From Thermoflexus sp040289485 (GTDB lineage: Bacteria; Chloroflexota; Anaerolineae; Thermoflexales; Thermoflexaceae): a DNA stretch of 64,000 nt. The notes under the pieces are model-generated. The model searched no databases. It was not told the DNA's origin and saw only the letters and a program-made list of their open reading frames with translations. Shown here piece after piece: positions 48,160-57,471 of the stretch. The position numbers and the translations under genes are program-made. The stretch is from assembly GCF_040289485.1 (NCBI RefSeq), contig NZ_PSLG01000003.1, positions 1 to 64,000 on the forward strand, in the 5' to 3' direction. The stretch's first letter is position 1. The number at the start of each line of letters is the position of its first letter.

Positions 48160-50121
48160 TCAGGGCGTGGACGGCCCCGGGAGGAGGACGCTGTCGGCCG
48201 GAGGGGCCCCCGCCTGCACGACGGGGGCCCGCGCGCCGGTGGCCAGGTCGTAGAGCCCGACCCGGAAGGCTGCGGGGCGTACCCCGGGTGGGAGGCGATG
48301 CCGGTCCACGATCCGGTCCCCCGCCTGCCACGCGTCGGTGGGCGCCAGCCCCTCCGCCATCGGCCCGTCGGCCTGGCCGATGAGCGCCCCCGAAGGATCG
48401 AGGAGGTGCACGAAGACCTGCCAGCGCCGCCCGGGCGCGCCCGCCGCCTCCCAGAGCAGGACCAGCGTTCGGGTCTCTTCCTCGAAGCGCCAGCCCCAAA
48501 GGAGGATCCGGCTGTCGAACTGGGGGGGCGGGGAGAGCCGGTGGATCCTTTCTTCCTGGGCGTCCGCGGCTCCCTCCCGGCGGGCCTGCCAGATTCGGTG
48601 CAGGGGGATCCAGGTGAAGTCCTCCCGGAACACGTAGACGGCGTGATCGACCAGGGACTCCCGAAGCGCCCGGGCGTCCACGGCGGGGGCGGGGGTGAAC
48701 CAACGCGGGTAGAGGGCCTCCCAGCGGACGCTCCGCACCCAGCCGGCGGGCCGGTCGGTGAGGTCGGGGCCGCCGTTGATCCGCACCAGCCATGCCAAGG
48801 CACGGTCGTCGACGACGAGGACGGCCCCGGCCCCGCCGTAATAGTAGGGGTAGAAGCGCGGCCGGAACCACCGGTAGCCGACGTTGTAGGGCAGGTTGAC
48901 GAAGAGGATCGGCCGGCCATTGGCTTCGCGGGCGGCCTGCGCCATCCCCCGCAGGATCGCCGTGGCATCCCGGTAGTAACCCATGGAATCCACGAGGATG
49001 AGAAGCGATATGGTCAGCGTGGCTCCCAGGGCGGCTCCGGCCAGCCCGCGGGCCAGCCCGCCCCGGCGGCGCAGGCTCTCCAAGACCCCGCCCCATGCCA
49101 GGGCGCTGCCCACCCCGGGGATCACCAGCAGGCGAGGGTAGTTCATCATCCCGGAGGCGGGCCCCCAGAAGATCAGGGCCGGGGCGATGCCGAGGGCGAA
49201 CATCCATCCTCCCAGAGCTGCCGCCCAACGGGGCCGTGCCCAACGGATCATCTCTATGGTGAGCTCCACCGTCCCGGCGAGGAAGACCCAGTCCCCCAGC
49301 CTCAGGGCCCGCAGCAGGACCGGCCGCGGGCCGAAGGCGGCGGTCCAGAGCGGGGCCAGGAGGGGTCCGAGGGGATACAACCAGCCCTGGGCTGCGTAGA
49401 GGCTGCTTTCCAGGGTGAAGATGGGCCGGGCTAGCACCCCGGGGTCGCCCCGCGGGAGGGTCCGCCAGAGGAGCAGATAGCCCGCGCCGAGGGCGAAGCC
49501 CAAGGCGGCGAGACGGCCCAGGGCGGGGAAGCGGCCCGGGCGCAGCCGCCGGATCCCCAGCAGCAGCGCCGGCCAGACGATGCCGGTCTCGTGGGAGAGG
49601 AAGGCGGCGAGGTAGGCCAGCAGGGCAGCGGCCGTCCGCCCCCACGGGGGCCGGGGCCGCCGGTCCAGGGCCAGGGCGGTGGCCAGCAGCATCCCGAACA
49701 GGGCCATGCTGTGGACCGAGCCCATCAGAAAGGCCACGGCCTCGTGGGCGAAGGGGAACAAGCCGAAGAGAAGGGCAGCGCTGCGGGCGAGGGGTGGCGG
49801 CGCCCCCAGCCGGCGGAGGACGGCGTGGACCAGGGCGGTGTTGAGCAGATGGAGGCTGATAGAGATGAAGTGGAAGATCGCGCCGTCGTAGCCGGCTGCC
49901 CGTTGCACCACCCAGAACAATGACATCGCCAGCGGCCGGTAATGGAGGAGCGCCGGGGTCCCCCGGAAAAGGCCCAGGGAGTCCTGCCGGGCCAGGACGG
50001 AGAAGAGCAGGTCATCGGAGAAGAAGCCGAAGCCAAGGGCCGGCTGGTACACGGCGAAGAGCAGGCCGAAGAAGGCCCCCCACGCGATCCACGGCGCGCC
50101 CTTGGGGCGGTGCGGGCTCAT
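48160..50121 (-). CDS. GT-C-type membrane glycosyltransferase-like protein
   Basis: A 653-residue polytopic protein: about ten to twelve membrane helices in the first ~410 residues, then a ~240-residue outside domain with two beta-rich parts (DSRILLWGWRFEEETRTLVLLWE; PGVRPAAFRVGLYDLATG). The acidic FFSDD motif after the first helix is the place where GT-C glycosyltransferases bind a polyprenyl-linked sugar. The family is not recognised precisely. It overlaps the dgkA-like gene by four bases; that product may recycle the lipid carrier it uses. Confidence 0.78.
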   Translation of the reverse strand: MSPHRPKGAPWIAWGAFFGLLFAVYQPALGFGFFSDDLLFSVLARQDSLGLFRGTPALLHYRPLAMSLFWVVQRAAGYDGAIFHFISISLHLLNTALVHAVLRRLGAPPPLARSAALLFGLFPFAHEAVAFLMGSVHSMALFGMLLATALALDRRPRPPWGRTAAALLAYLAAFLSHETGIVWPALLLGIRRLRPGRFPALGRLAALGFALGAGYLLLWRTLPRGDPGVLARPIFTLESSLYAAQGWLYPLGPLLAPLWTAAFGPRPVLLRALRLGDWVFLAGTVELTIEMIRWARPRWAAALGGWMFALGIAPALIFWGPASGMMNYPRLLVIPGVGSALAWGGVLESLRRRGGLARGLAGAALGATLTISLLILVDSMGYYRDATAILRGMAQAAREANGRPILFVNLPYNVGYRWFRPRFYPYYYGGAGAVLVVDDRALAWLVRINGGPDLTDRPAGWVRSVRWEALYPRWFTPAPAVDARALRESLVDHAVYVFREDFTWIPLHRIWQARREGAADAQEERIHRLSPPPQFDSRILLWGWRFEEETRTLVLLWEAAGAPGRRWQVFVHLLDPSGALIGQADGPMAEGLAPTDAWQAGDRIVDRHRLPPGVRPAAFRVGLYDLATGARAPVVQAGAPPADSVLLPGPSTP

Positions 50122-50501
50122 CGGGCTCCTCCGAGGCGGGTGAGGGCGTTCCAGAGGGGGGGGCCGAAGAGGGCCAGGCCCACCCCAACGGCGGTCAGGG
50201 CGCAGACCAGCACCATGGCGGCGGCGACGTCCTTGGCCGTCCGGGCCAGGGGATGGGGGTCCGGGCGGGCCAGGTCCACCACGGCTTCGAGGGCGGTGTT
50301 CAGGAGCTCGGCCGCCCAGACCAGTCCGATGGTGAGGCCGAGGAGAGCCCAGCGGATGGGGTCGAAGCCCAGGAAGGCGGCCAGGAGGGTCGCAGCCAGG
50401 GCGATGGCGGCGTGGATGCGCATGTTCCGCTGGGTGATCAGGGCGTAGCCCAGCCCGCGAAGGGCGAAGCCCAGGCTCTCCCAGAACGATCGTGCCCGCA
50501 T
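50118..50501 (-). CDS. dgkA: Diacylglycerol/undecaprenol kinase
   Basis: A 127-residue membrane kinase with three helices. The motif AAELLNTALEAVVDL holds the catalytic Glu and Asn, and KDVAAAMVLVCAL is the second conserved block. Gram-positive-type members phosphorylate undecaprenol. It precedes the GT-C-like gene in a two-gene unit; the small gap upstream holds a TATACA -10-like box (50519-50524 minus) and no gene. Confidence 0.93.
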   Translation of the reverse strand: MRARSFWESLGFALRGLGYALITQRNMRIHAAIALAATLLAAFLGFDPIRWALLGLTIGLVWAAELLNTALEAVVDLARPDPHPLARTAKDVAAAMVLVCALTAVGVGLALFGPPLWNALTRLGGAR

Positions 50502-50569
50502 GGGAACTTCCCGACCCTTGTATAGAAAAATAGCGCCTGTCCTCCTGTCGGCCGGGCGTTGCTTCGCCC

Positions 50570-52516
50570 TCAGCGGGCCCGGCGGATCTCCTCGATGGCC
50601 TGGGGGTTCTCCAGGGCCGAGAGATCCCCGGGGTCGCGGCCCAGGTAGACCGCCCGGATGACGCGGCGCATCAGTTTGGCGTTGCGGGTCTTGGGGATGT
50701 CGCGCACGAAGTGGACGGTCTTGGGGGCCAGGGCCTTGCCCATCCGCTGGGCCACGTGCGCCACCAGGGCCGCCCGCAGGTCCTCGGAGGCCTCGTGGCC
50801 GGGCCGCAGCACCACAAAGGCCACCGGGACCTCGCCCTTGATCTCGTCGGGGACGCCGATCACAGCCGCCTCGGCCACGGCCGGGTGCTCCACCAGGACC
50901 GATTCCATCTCCGCCGGACCCAGTCGCTTGCCCCCTACCTTCAGGGTGTCATCCGCCCGCCCCAGGATATACCAGAACCCGTCCTCGTCGATGTAGACCA
51001 GGTCCCCGTGATACCAGAGCCCCTCGAAACGCGACCAGTAGGTCTCCAGGTAGCGTTCAGGGTCCTGCCAGAACCCGCGGGTCATGCCGGGGTTCACGTT
51101 GCGGATCACCAGCAGGCCCACCTCTTCTCGCACCGGCTTTCCTTCCTCGTCCACGCAATCGGCCTGGACGCCGGGGACCACCGTGTTGAAGGCGCAGGGC
51201 TTGAGGGGGCGGACCACCGTGCAGCCCAGGATCCCGCCGAAGATCTCCGTTCCCCCGGAGTAATTGATAATGGGGCAGCGCCCTTTGCCGACGTGTTGGA
51301 AGGTCCACAGCCAGGGCTCCGGGTTCCATGGCTCCCCGGTGGAGCCCAGCAGGCGCAGGCGGGCCATGGGATGGCGCTGGGGCCATTCCTCCCCGTAGCG
51401 CATCAGGGCGCGGATCAGGGTCGGGGAGATGCCCAGGACGGTGACGCCGTGGCGCTCCGCCAGCGCCCAGAGCCGGTCCGGCGCGGGGTGATCCGGCGCG
51501 CCGTCGTAGAGGAGGCAGGCCGCGCCCAGGGTGAGGCTGCCCAGGATCAGCCACGGCCCCATCATCCAGCCGATGTCCGTCACCCAGTGGATGATGTCCT
51601 CCGGTTTGAGATCGAAGAGATGATACATGTCCTGGGCGGCCTTGATGGGCGCCCCGCCGTGGACGTGCACCGTCCCCTTGGGCCGGCCGGTGGTGCCGGA
51701 GGTGTAGAGGATCATCATGGGGGTCTCGCTGGGGAAGGCAGGGGCCTCCCTGCCGGGGCGGTGGGCCGCCGTTGCCTCATGGAACCAGCGGTCCCGCCCC
51801 TCGTGCCACGGGATCGGCTGGCCGGCCCGGCGGACCACCAGCACGGTTTCCACCGAGGGAGCCATGCGGACCGCCTCGTCGGCGATCTCCTTCATGGGGA
51901 CGATGGAGCCCCGCCGGGGGAACCCATCGGCGGTGATCAGGAGGCGGGCCTCGGCGTCCCGCAGGCGGACGGCCACGGCCTCGGGGCCGAACCCGGAGAA
52001 CAGGGGGATGGCGATGGCGCCCAGGCGGGCCGTGGCCAGCAGGGCGAAGGCCACCTCGGGGATCATCGGGAGGAAAAGGCCCACCCGATCCCCCGGCCGG
52101 ATCCCCAGGGCTTGGAGCGCCCTCGTCAGGCGGGTGACCTCTTCGAAGACTTGGCGGTAGGTGTAGCGTCGGGACTCTCCCTCCTCTCCTTCCCAGATCA
52201 GGGCCACTCGGTCCCCGCGCCCCGCCTCCAGGTGGCGGTCGAGGGCGCTCTCGGTGGCGTTGAGTTCCCCGCCCACGAACCAGCGCGCCCACGGCCGCCC
52301 GGCCCGCATCTCCACCGTCTCGCGGTAAGGGGTGCGCCAGCGGAAATCGATGGCCTCGAAGAAATCCTTCCAGAACCCATCGGGGTCGGCGAAGGACCAT
52401 TCCAGGAAAGCCTCGTAGGAGGGGAGGCCCAGCCGGCGCATCTGGGCGGCGACGTTGCTGGCCGCCGCGACCTCGGGGGAGGGGTGCCAGACCACCTGAA
52501 GGTTCAGTTCTTTCAT
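50570..52516 (-). CDS. Acetyl-/acyl-CoA synthetase (AMP-forming)
   Basis: A 648-residue ANL-superfamily ligase activating acetate or a short acid with ATP and CoA. Motifs: YTSGTTGRPKG (about residue 273), GSTGEPWN, YSGGTEIFGG, YHGDLVYIDEDGFWYILGRADD, and the catalytic lysine in KTRNAKLMRR, where TRSGK is usual. The length and N-terminus (FWKDFFEAIDFRWRTPY, WFVGGELN) are of the Acs type, but the acid is uncertain. A TACAAT box (52547-52552 minus) lies upstream. Confidence 0.9.
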   Translation of the reverse strand: MKELNLQVVWHPSPEVAAASNVAAQMRRLGLPSYEAFLEWSFADPDGFWKDFFEAIDFRWRTPYRETVEMRAGRPWARWFVGGELNATESALDRHLEAGRGDRVALIWEGEEGESRRYTYRQVFEEVTRLTRALQALGIRPGDRVGLFLPMIPEVAFALLATARLGAIAIPLFSGFGPEAVAVRLRDAEARLLITADGFPRRGSIVPMKEIADEAVRMAPSVETVLVVRRAGQPIPWHEGRDRWFHEATAAHRPGREAPAFPSETPMMILYTSGTTGRPKGTVHVHGGAPIKAAQDMYHLFDLKPEDIIHWVTDIGWMMGPWLILGSLTLGAACLLYDGAPDHPAPDRLWALAERHGVTVLGISPTLIRALMRYGEEWPQRHPMARLRLLGSTGEPWNPEPWLWTFQHVGKGRCPIINYSGGTEIFGGILGCTVVRPLKPCAFNTVVPGVQADCVDEEGKPVREEVGLLVIRNVNPGMTRGFWQDPERYLETYWSRFEGLWYHGDLVYIDEDGFWYILGRADDTLKVGGKRLGPAEMESVLVEHPAVAEAAVIGVPDEIKGEVPVAFVVLRPGHEASEDLRAALVAHVAQRMGKALAPKTVHFVRDIPKTRNAKLMRRVIRAVYLGRDPGDLSALENPQAIEEIRRAR

Positions 52517-52553
52517 TCGCCCCTCCTTCCGGATGCTCCGGGATCTATTGTAT

Positions 52554-52575
52554 CCCCGCGGTCCTCCGCGCGGGG
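52554..52575 (-). terminator. Hairpin behind the CoA-transferase gene
   Basis: CCCCGCG and CGCGGGG pair across an 8-base loop in the 108-bp gap after the CoA-transferase stop, without a U-run. It lies next to the -10 box of the synthetase gene, suggesting a break between two transcription units. Confidence 0.4.
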
Positions 52576-52624
52576 AGGAGCCCTTTGGGCGAAGGGGTCC
52601 GTGCGTTCGAGCGGGGTCTTTCCC

Positions 52625-53941
52625 TCAGCTGTCCCGCAGATAGCGCAATTCGTAGGCCGCCCGCTCCAGTTCCTCGCGGAAATCCGGGTGGGCGATCTCG
52701 ATCAAGGCGCGGGCCCGCTGACGGATGGTCTTGCCGTAGAGGTCGGCTACTCCCCACTCGGTGACCACAAAGCGCACGTGGTTGCGGGTGGTGGTCACCC
52801 CGGCCCCAGGCTTGAGCATGGGCACGATGCGGCTGATCACCGTCCCGTCGCGCAGCCGTGTCGTGCTGGGCAGGGCGATGATGGGCAGCCCCCCGCGAGA
52901 GCGCGAGGCCCCGTAGATGAAATCCAGTTGTCCCCCCACACCGCTGTAGAAGAGGTGCCCAATGCTGTCGGCACACACCTGGCCGGTCAGGTCCACCTCG
53001 ATGGCCGAGTTGATGGCCACCATCCGCTCGTTCTGGGCGATGACGAACGGATCGTTGACGTAATCCGTCGGGTGGAGCTCGATGATGGGGTTGTTGTGGA
53101 CGAACTCGTAGAGCCGGCGGGTGCCCAGCATGAAGCCGGCCACGATCTTCCCAGGGTGCAGCGTCTTGCGCTCCCCGGTGATGACCCCCTTCTCCACCAG
53201 CTCGATGATGCCGTCGGAGAAGAGCTCGGTGTGGACCCCCAGGTCCTTGTGGTTGGTCAGGGCCCGCAGGACGGCATCGGGGATGGCCCCGATGCCGGTC
53301 TGCAGGGTGGCGCCGTCGGGGATCATGGCGGCGATGTGCTCGGCGATCCGCCGGGCGACCTCGGACTGTTCGGCCATGTGCACTTCGGGGAGGGGGTAGG
53401 AGACCGGGACGATGGCGGTGAGCCGGGAGATGTGGATGAAGCTGTCCCCCAGGGTCCGGGGCATGTGCTCGTTGACCTCGGCGATGACCACGCGGGCGGC
53501 CTGGGCGGCCGGCTTGGTGATCCCCACCTCCACACCGAAGGAGCAGAAGCCGTGCTCGTCGGGCGGGGAGACCTGGATCAGGGCGGCGTCCAGGGGCAGC
53601 CGACCGCTTTTGAAAAGCCCCGGGATCTCCGAGAGGAAACACGGGGTGAAATCCGCCCGGCCCTCCTGGACCGCGCGGCGGACGTTGTCGCTGATAAAGA
53701 GGGTGTTCACCCGGATGTGCCGCTCCATCCCGGGGGCCACGTAGTCCGCGGGGCCGACAGTCAGCACCTGCACGATCTCGACGTTCTCGACGTGGGGGGC
53801 GTGCTCCACCAGGGCGGCCAGCAACCGCTGGGGCACCCCGCAGTTCCCCGAGAGGAAGACCCGCATCCCCGAGCGGATGTAGCGCCGGATGGCCTCATCG
53901 GCGGTCATCAGTTTCTCCCGATAGCTCTCCATCCACGACAT
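52625..53941 (-). CDS. Acetyl-CoA hydrolase / 4-hydroxybutyrate-type CoA-transferase
   Basis: A 438-residue member of the AcH family. The catalytic glutamate is expected at Glu239 in GVHTELFSDG; the CoA-loop motifs PIIALPSTTRLRDG and VVTEWGVADLYGKTIRQRA are present. These enzymes exchange CoA between acetate and 4-hydroxybutyrate, butyrate, succinate or similar acids, or hydrolyse acetyl-CoA. It follows the alanine dehydrogenase gene by 24 bp. The exact acid cannot be told. Confidence 0.9.
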   Translation of the reverse strand: MSWMESYREKLMTADEAIRRYIRSGMRVFLSGNCGVPQRLLAALVEHAPHVENVEIVQVLTVGPADYVAPGMERHIRVNTLFISDNVRRAVQEGRADFTPCFLSEIPGLFKSGRLPLDAALIQVSPPDEHGFCSFGVEVGITKPAAQAARVVIAEVNEHMPRTLGDSFIHISRLTAIVPVSYPLPEVHMAEQSEVARRIAEHIAAMIPDGATLQTGIGAIPDAVLRALTNHKDLGVHTELFSDGIIELVEKGVITGERKTLHPGKIVAGFMLGTRRLYEFVHNNPIIELHPTDYVNDPFVIAQNERMVAINSAIEVDLTGQVCADSIGHLFYSGVGGQLDFIYGASRSRGGLPIIALPSTTRLRDGTVISRIVPMLKPGAGVTTTRNHVRFVVTEWGVADLYGKTIRQRARALIEIAHPDFREELERAAYELRYLRDS

Positions 53942-53965
53942 GCGGGGCCTCCTCGGGCAGGATGG

Positions 53966-55072
53966 TCAGCGGCGCAGGGCGGCTTCGGCCTCCAGGACCC
54001 GAGCCAGTTCGGGATGCACTACCTGCCCCTCCCGGGTGTTGACGCCCCGGGCCAGGGCCGGATCGCGCGCCAGGGCCCCTTCCAGCCCCCAGCGAGCGAT
54101 CTCCTCCAGGAAGGGCCAGAGGGCATTGGTCAGGGCGTGGGTCGCCGTCCGCCCCAGCACGCCGGTCATGTTCGGGACGCTGTAATGGATCACCCCCTCC
54201 TCGACGAAGGTGGGATCCCGATGGGTGGTGGGGCGGCTGGTCTCCACGCACCCGCCCTGGTCGATAGAGATGTCCATGATGAGGGCCCGCGGCTTCATGG
54301 TGCGGACCATCTCGCGGGTGACCAGGATGGGGGCGCGGGCGCCGGGGACCAGCACGGCGCCGATGAGCACGTCGGCGAAGCGCACCACCTTCCGCAGGTT
54401 ATACGGGTGGGAGATCATCGTGACCACCTGGCGTCCGCACAGTTCCTCCAGCCGCTGAAGTCGGCGGATGTCTTTGTCAAGGACGTAGACGCTGGCGCCC
54501 ATCCCGGCGAAGGCCCGCGCCGCGTTGGCGCCCACCACCCCGGCCCCCAGGATCACCACTTCGGCCGGGGGGACCCCGGGGGCGCCCCCCAGGAGGATCC
54601 CCTTGCCGCCCCGGTCGTTCTGCAGCAGGGTGGCGGCCACGTGGGCCGCCATCCGCCCGGCGATGGTGCTGATGGGCGCCAGGATGGGGAGGCTCCCGTC
54701 CTCCGCCTGCACCGTCTCGTAGGCGATAGCGGTGATCCGCCGTCGGAGGAGGAGGTCGATCTTGTCCCGGCGGGCGGCGGCCAGGTGGAGGAAGCCCATG
54801 AGGGCCTGCCCCTCCCGGAGCCATTCAAACTCCTCGGCCGTGGGCCGGGCCACCTTGACCACCAGGTCGGCCCGTCCGTAGACCTCGGGGCCCGAATACA
54901 CGATCTGGGCGCCGGCGTGCCGGTAATCCTCGTCGGTGAAACCGGCCCCGAGGCCGGCGCCGCTTTCCACCCACACGGTGTGGCCGGCCTGGACGAGCAT
55001 CTCGACCCCCGCCGGGGTCAGGCTCACCCGATATTCCTCCGGACGCCGCTCCTTGGGGATCCCGATGTGCAT
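53966..55072 (-). CDS. ald: Alanine dehydrogenase-family protein
   Basis: NAD-dependent enzyme interconverting alanine with pyruvate and ammonia. The 368 residues start HIGIPKERRPEEYRVSLTPAGVEMLV, with the Rossmann motif ILGAGVVGANAARAFAGMGASVYVLD (about residue 170) and the Asp in IMDISIDQGGCVETS. The usual NMPGAVPRTST segment reads NMTGVLGRTAT, so the substrate loop is altered and a related activity cannot be ruled out. The start at 55072 follows GGGGAGG; the open frame upstream belongs to a porB remnant. Confidence 0.88.
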   Translation of the reverse strand: MHIGIPKERRPEEYRVSLTPAGVEMLVQAGHTVWVESGAGLGAGFTDEDYRHAGAQIVYSGPEVYGRADLVVKVARPTAEEFEWLREGQALMGFLHLAAARRDKIDLLLRRRITAIAYETVQAEDGSLPILAPISTIAGRMAAHVAATLLQNDRGGKGILLGGAPGVPPAEVVILGAGVVGANAARAFAGMGASVYVLDKDIRRLQRLEELCGRQVVTMISHPYNLRKVVRFADVLIGAVLVPGARAPILVTREMVRTMKPRALIMDISIDQGGCVETSRPTTHRDPTFVEEGVIHYSVPNMTGVLGRTATHALTNALWPFLEEIARWGLEGALARDPALARGVNTREGQVVHPELARVLEAEAALRR

Positions 55073-55324
55073 GCCATCCTCCCCGATCCAGGATGCACGG
55101 CCCAGCCGTCTCGCCTTCGAGTGTATCATCGCTGCGGGGGACGGGCGGGGGATCGGTCCATCGTCCAGACGCAAAAGGGCACAGGGCCGCAGCCCCCCGA
55201 CCCGCGCCCTCCGCCGCCCCATGTCCGGCCGGCCAAGCGATCCGATCCCGATCCTCGAGGGGAAAGCCACGGCCGCGCGGTTCTCCCGGCGCCGGATCTG
55301 AACCCAATCGGCGTAGGGAGGCGC

Positions 55325-55477
55325 GAAGCGGCCCTGGGCCCGCAGGGATTCTGTGACCGGACGCTGGTGGCGGGGCCGACCATTCAGCTGCCAGACGCCG
55401 TCCTCCACCTCGAAGAGGGGTCCGTAGCCGGTCTCGACGGCCAGGCGGGTGACCTCGGCCGCGCGCTGAGGTATCAT
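55325..55477 (-). pseudogene. Remnant of a PorB-type pyruvate:ferredoxin oxidoreductase tail
   Basis: The minus strand encodes AEVTRLAVETGYGPLFEVED and the following RPVTESLRAQGRF, matching the C-terminal end of PorB beta subunits (consensus: AVETGxWPLYEVEDG, then PVEEYLKxQGRF). Nothing upstream resembles the ThDP domain, and the rest runs without a stop into ald. It is therefore a ~50-residue relic, about 2 kb from the complete korAB. It lies in the 525-bp gap between ald and the Usp-GpgS gene and is overlapped by the latter's promoter. Assignment is by motif memory only. Confidence 0.6.
55449..55477 (+). promoter_or_regulatory. Promoter of the Usp-GpgS gene
   Basis: GTGACC (55449-55454), 17 bp, TATCAT (55472-55477), about 115 bp before the ATG at 55598. 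The gap also holds the porB relic; the rest of it shows no gene. Confidence 0.6.
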
Positions 55478-55597
55478 GAAGGCGCCACGGCGAAGGAGAG
55501 GGGAGGAGAGTTCCCCGCGCGGCCCCGAGGTCGGCCGGGCGCCATCCGGCCGGAGCCCGCCGGTGCGGTGTTCCCGGGCCTGGAGCAGGAGGGGCGA

Positions 55598-57430
55598 ATG
55601 CCCTTCGAGCAGATCCTGATCCCGGTGGAAGAGGTAGAGCGGGCGGCGTCGTTGTTGCCGTTGGCCCGCGCCTTGCTTCCCCCGTCCGGAGGCGAGATCA
55701 CCCTGCTGGGCCTCGTGCCCTTCCCTCCGGAGCGCTCCCTGAGCCACGGGGCGGCGGCCGCCCGGGCCCTCCGGCAACAGCTGATGGCCCTGGCCGGTGC
55801 CCATCCGGAACTCCCCCTCCGGGTGCGGCCGCGCATCCGGGTGACCTACCAGCCATGGGAGGAGGTGTTGCATTTTCTGCAGACCAACCGGGTCTCCCTG
55901 CTCCTCCTCCCCTGGGACGGCGATCCCGATGGCCGGCTCCTGGGGGTCCCCTTGGCCCAGGTGCTTCAGGAAGCCCCGTGCGATCTCCTCCTGGTGCGGG
56001 GGGCGCTGGGGCCGGATTGCCGGCGGATCCTGCTGCCGGTGCGGGGCGGCCCGTATACCCAACTGGCCCTGGAGGTTGCCCTGGCGCTGGCGGAGGCATG
56101 GGACGGGCGGGTCACCTTGCTCCACGCAGCCTCGGAGGCCCGACAGGTGGCGGCCGCCTTTCGGCCGCTGGCCCGCCAGTTCCCCCGCATCGCCCGCCAG
56201 ATGGTGGTCCATGGGGAGGTCGCCGCGGCGGTGCTCCAGGAGCTCCAGGGCCACGACGGGGCTGTCTTGGGGGCCTCCGCCCGGCCGCGGGCGGAGGGGC
56301 CGCAACCGTTGGGGCCGCTGGCCCGCGCCGTGGTTCAGGGGACCCAGAAGCCGATCCTCCTGGTGAAGGCGGCCCGGGCCTTCCTGCCCGGCCAGCCCCG
56401 GCCCCGAGGGGCGCCTGCCCAGCTCCCCATCTCGGTCCTGGTGGACAAATGGTTCGCCGAGAACACCTTCGACGCGGAGGAGTTCAGCGACCTGGAGGCC
56501 CTGGTGGCCCTGAAGCGGGCCCAAGGGGTGACCATCAGCCTGGGTCTGCCGACCCTGAACGAGGAGGCCACCATCGGCCCCATCCTGGCCATCGCCCGGG
56601 AGGTCCTCATGGAGCGCTATCCGCTCCTGGACGAGATCGTGGTCATCGACAGCGCCTCCACCGATCGCACCCGTGAGATCGCCCGGGCGATGGGGGTTCC
56701 TGTCTACATCCACCAAGAGGTGCTCCCGGAGGCCGGTGCCTATCGGGGCAAAGGCGAGGCCCTCTGGAAAAGCCTATATATCCTCCGGGGGGACCTGATC
56801 GTCTGGACGGACACCGATATCACCAACTACCATCCCCGATTCATCTACGGGCTGGTGGGGCCGTTGTTGCGCTCCCCACGCATCGGGCTGGTGAAGGGGT
56901 TCTACCGACGGCCCATCCGGGTGGGGGAGCGGCTCCAAGCCGGCGGCGGGGGACGGGTGACGGAACTGGTGGCCCGCCCGCTGATCAACCTGTTCTTCCC
57001 CGAGCTCTCCGGCCTGATCCAGCCCCTCTCCGGCGAATACGCCGGCCGCCGGGAGGTCCTGGAGCAGTTGCCTTTCTTCACCGGCTACGGGGTGGAGATC
57101 GGTCTGCTCATCGACATCCTGGAGCGGTTCGGCCTGTGGTCTATCGCCCAGGTAGATCTCCAGGAGCGGATCCATCGCAACCAGGATTTGGAGGCCCTCT
57201 CCAAGATGGCCTTCGCCATCATCCAGGTCGTCATCCGGCGGTTGGAAGATCGCCACAAGATCCGGCTCCTGGAGGAGGTGAACCGCTCCATGAAACTGAT
57301 CCGCCACGAGCCGGGCCGTTACTACTTGGAAGTGGAGGAGATCGGCGACGCCGAGCGCCCCCCCATGATCACCCTGCCGGCCTATCGGGAGAAATTCCGC
57401 CGGCGGGAGGCGGTGGGGGCGCCCGGCTGA
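55598..57430 (+). CDS. gpgS: Usp-Usp-glucosyl-3-phosphoglycerate synthase fusion
   Basis: A 610-residue three-part protein. Residues ~1-137 and ~140-290 are two UspA-type domains (PFEQILIPVEEVERA; CRRILLPVRGGPYTQLALEVALALAE, then GASARPRAEGP near the nucleotide loop). Residues ~300-600 are a GT81 glycosyltransferase: SLGLPTLNEEATIGPIL, IVVIDSASTDRTREIA, GKGEALWKSLYIL, the metal motif WTDTDITNYHPRF, GGGRVTELVARPLI and LQPLSGEYAGRREVL. These match GpgS, which makes glucosyl-3-phosphoglycerate, precursor of the solute glucosylglycerate. GpgS alone is ~320 residues; the Usp fusion is the odd part. The phosphatase gpgP is not seen. Confidence 0.88.
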   Translation: MPFEQILIPVEEVERAASLLPLARALLPPSGGEITLLGLVPFPPERSLSHGAAAARALRQQLMALAGAHPELPLRVRPRIRVTYQPWEEVLHFLQTNRVSLLLLPWDGDPDGRLLGVPLAQVLQEAPCDLLLVRGALGPDCRRILLPVRGGPYTQLALEVALALAEAWDGRVTLLHAASEARQVAAAFRPLARQFPRIARQMVVHGEVAAAVLQELQGHDGAVLGASARPRAEGPQPLGPLARAVVQGTQKPILLVKAARAFLPGQPRPRGAPAQLPISVLVDKWFAENTFDAEEFSDLEALVALKRAQGVTISLGLPTLNEEATIGPILAIAREVLMERYPLLDEIVVIDSASTDRTREIARAMGVPVYIHQEVLPEAGAYRGKGEALWKSLYILRGDLIVWTDTDITNYHPRFIYGLVGPLLRSPRIGLVKGFYRRPIRVGERLQAGGGGRVTELVARPLINLFFPELSGLIQPLSGEYAGRREVLEQLPFFTGYGVEIGLLIDILERFGLWSIAQVDLQERIHRNQDLEALSKMAFAIIQVVIRRLEDRHKIRLLEEVNRSMKLIRHEPGRYYLEVEEIGDAERPPMITLPAYREKFRRREAVGAPG

Positions 57431-57471
57431 GGTGCCCTGTTCCGATCAGCGCCGCGACGGGGGGCGACGGC

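Noticed and set aside
53966..55477. Alanine dehydrogenase with a ~135-residue N-terminal extension.
   Set aside because: Family homology and a Shine-Dalgarno place the start at 55072; the upstream open frame contains a PorB-like relic followed by non-homologous sequence.
50711..55597. A very long open plus-strand frame leading into the Usp-GpgS gene (over 1,600 codons before its ATG).
   Set aside because: It is antisense to well-supported genes (acyl-CoA synthetase, CoA-transferase, alanine dehydrogenase) and has low-complexity composition; long open antisense frames are expected at this GC content. The real gene starts at 55598 with a Shine-Dalgarno and promoter.
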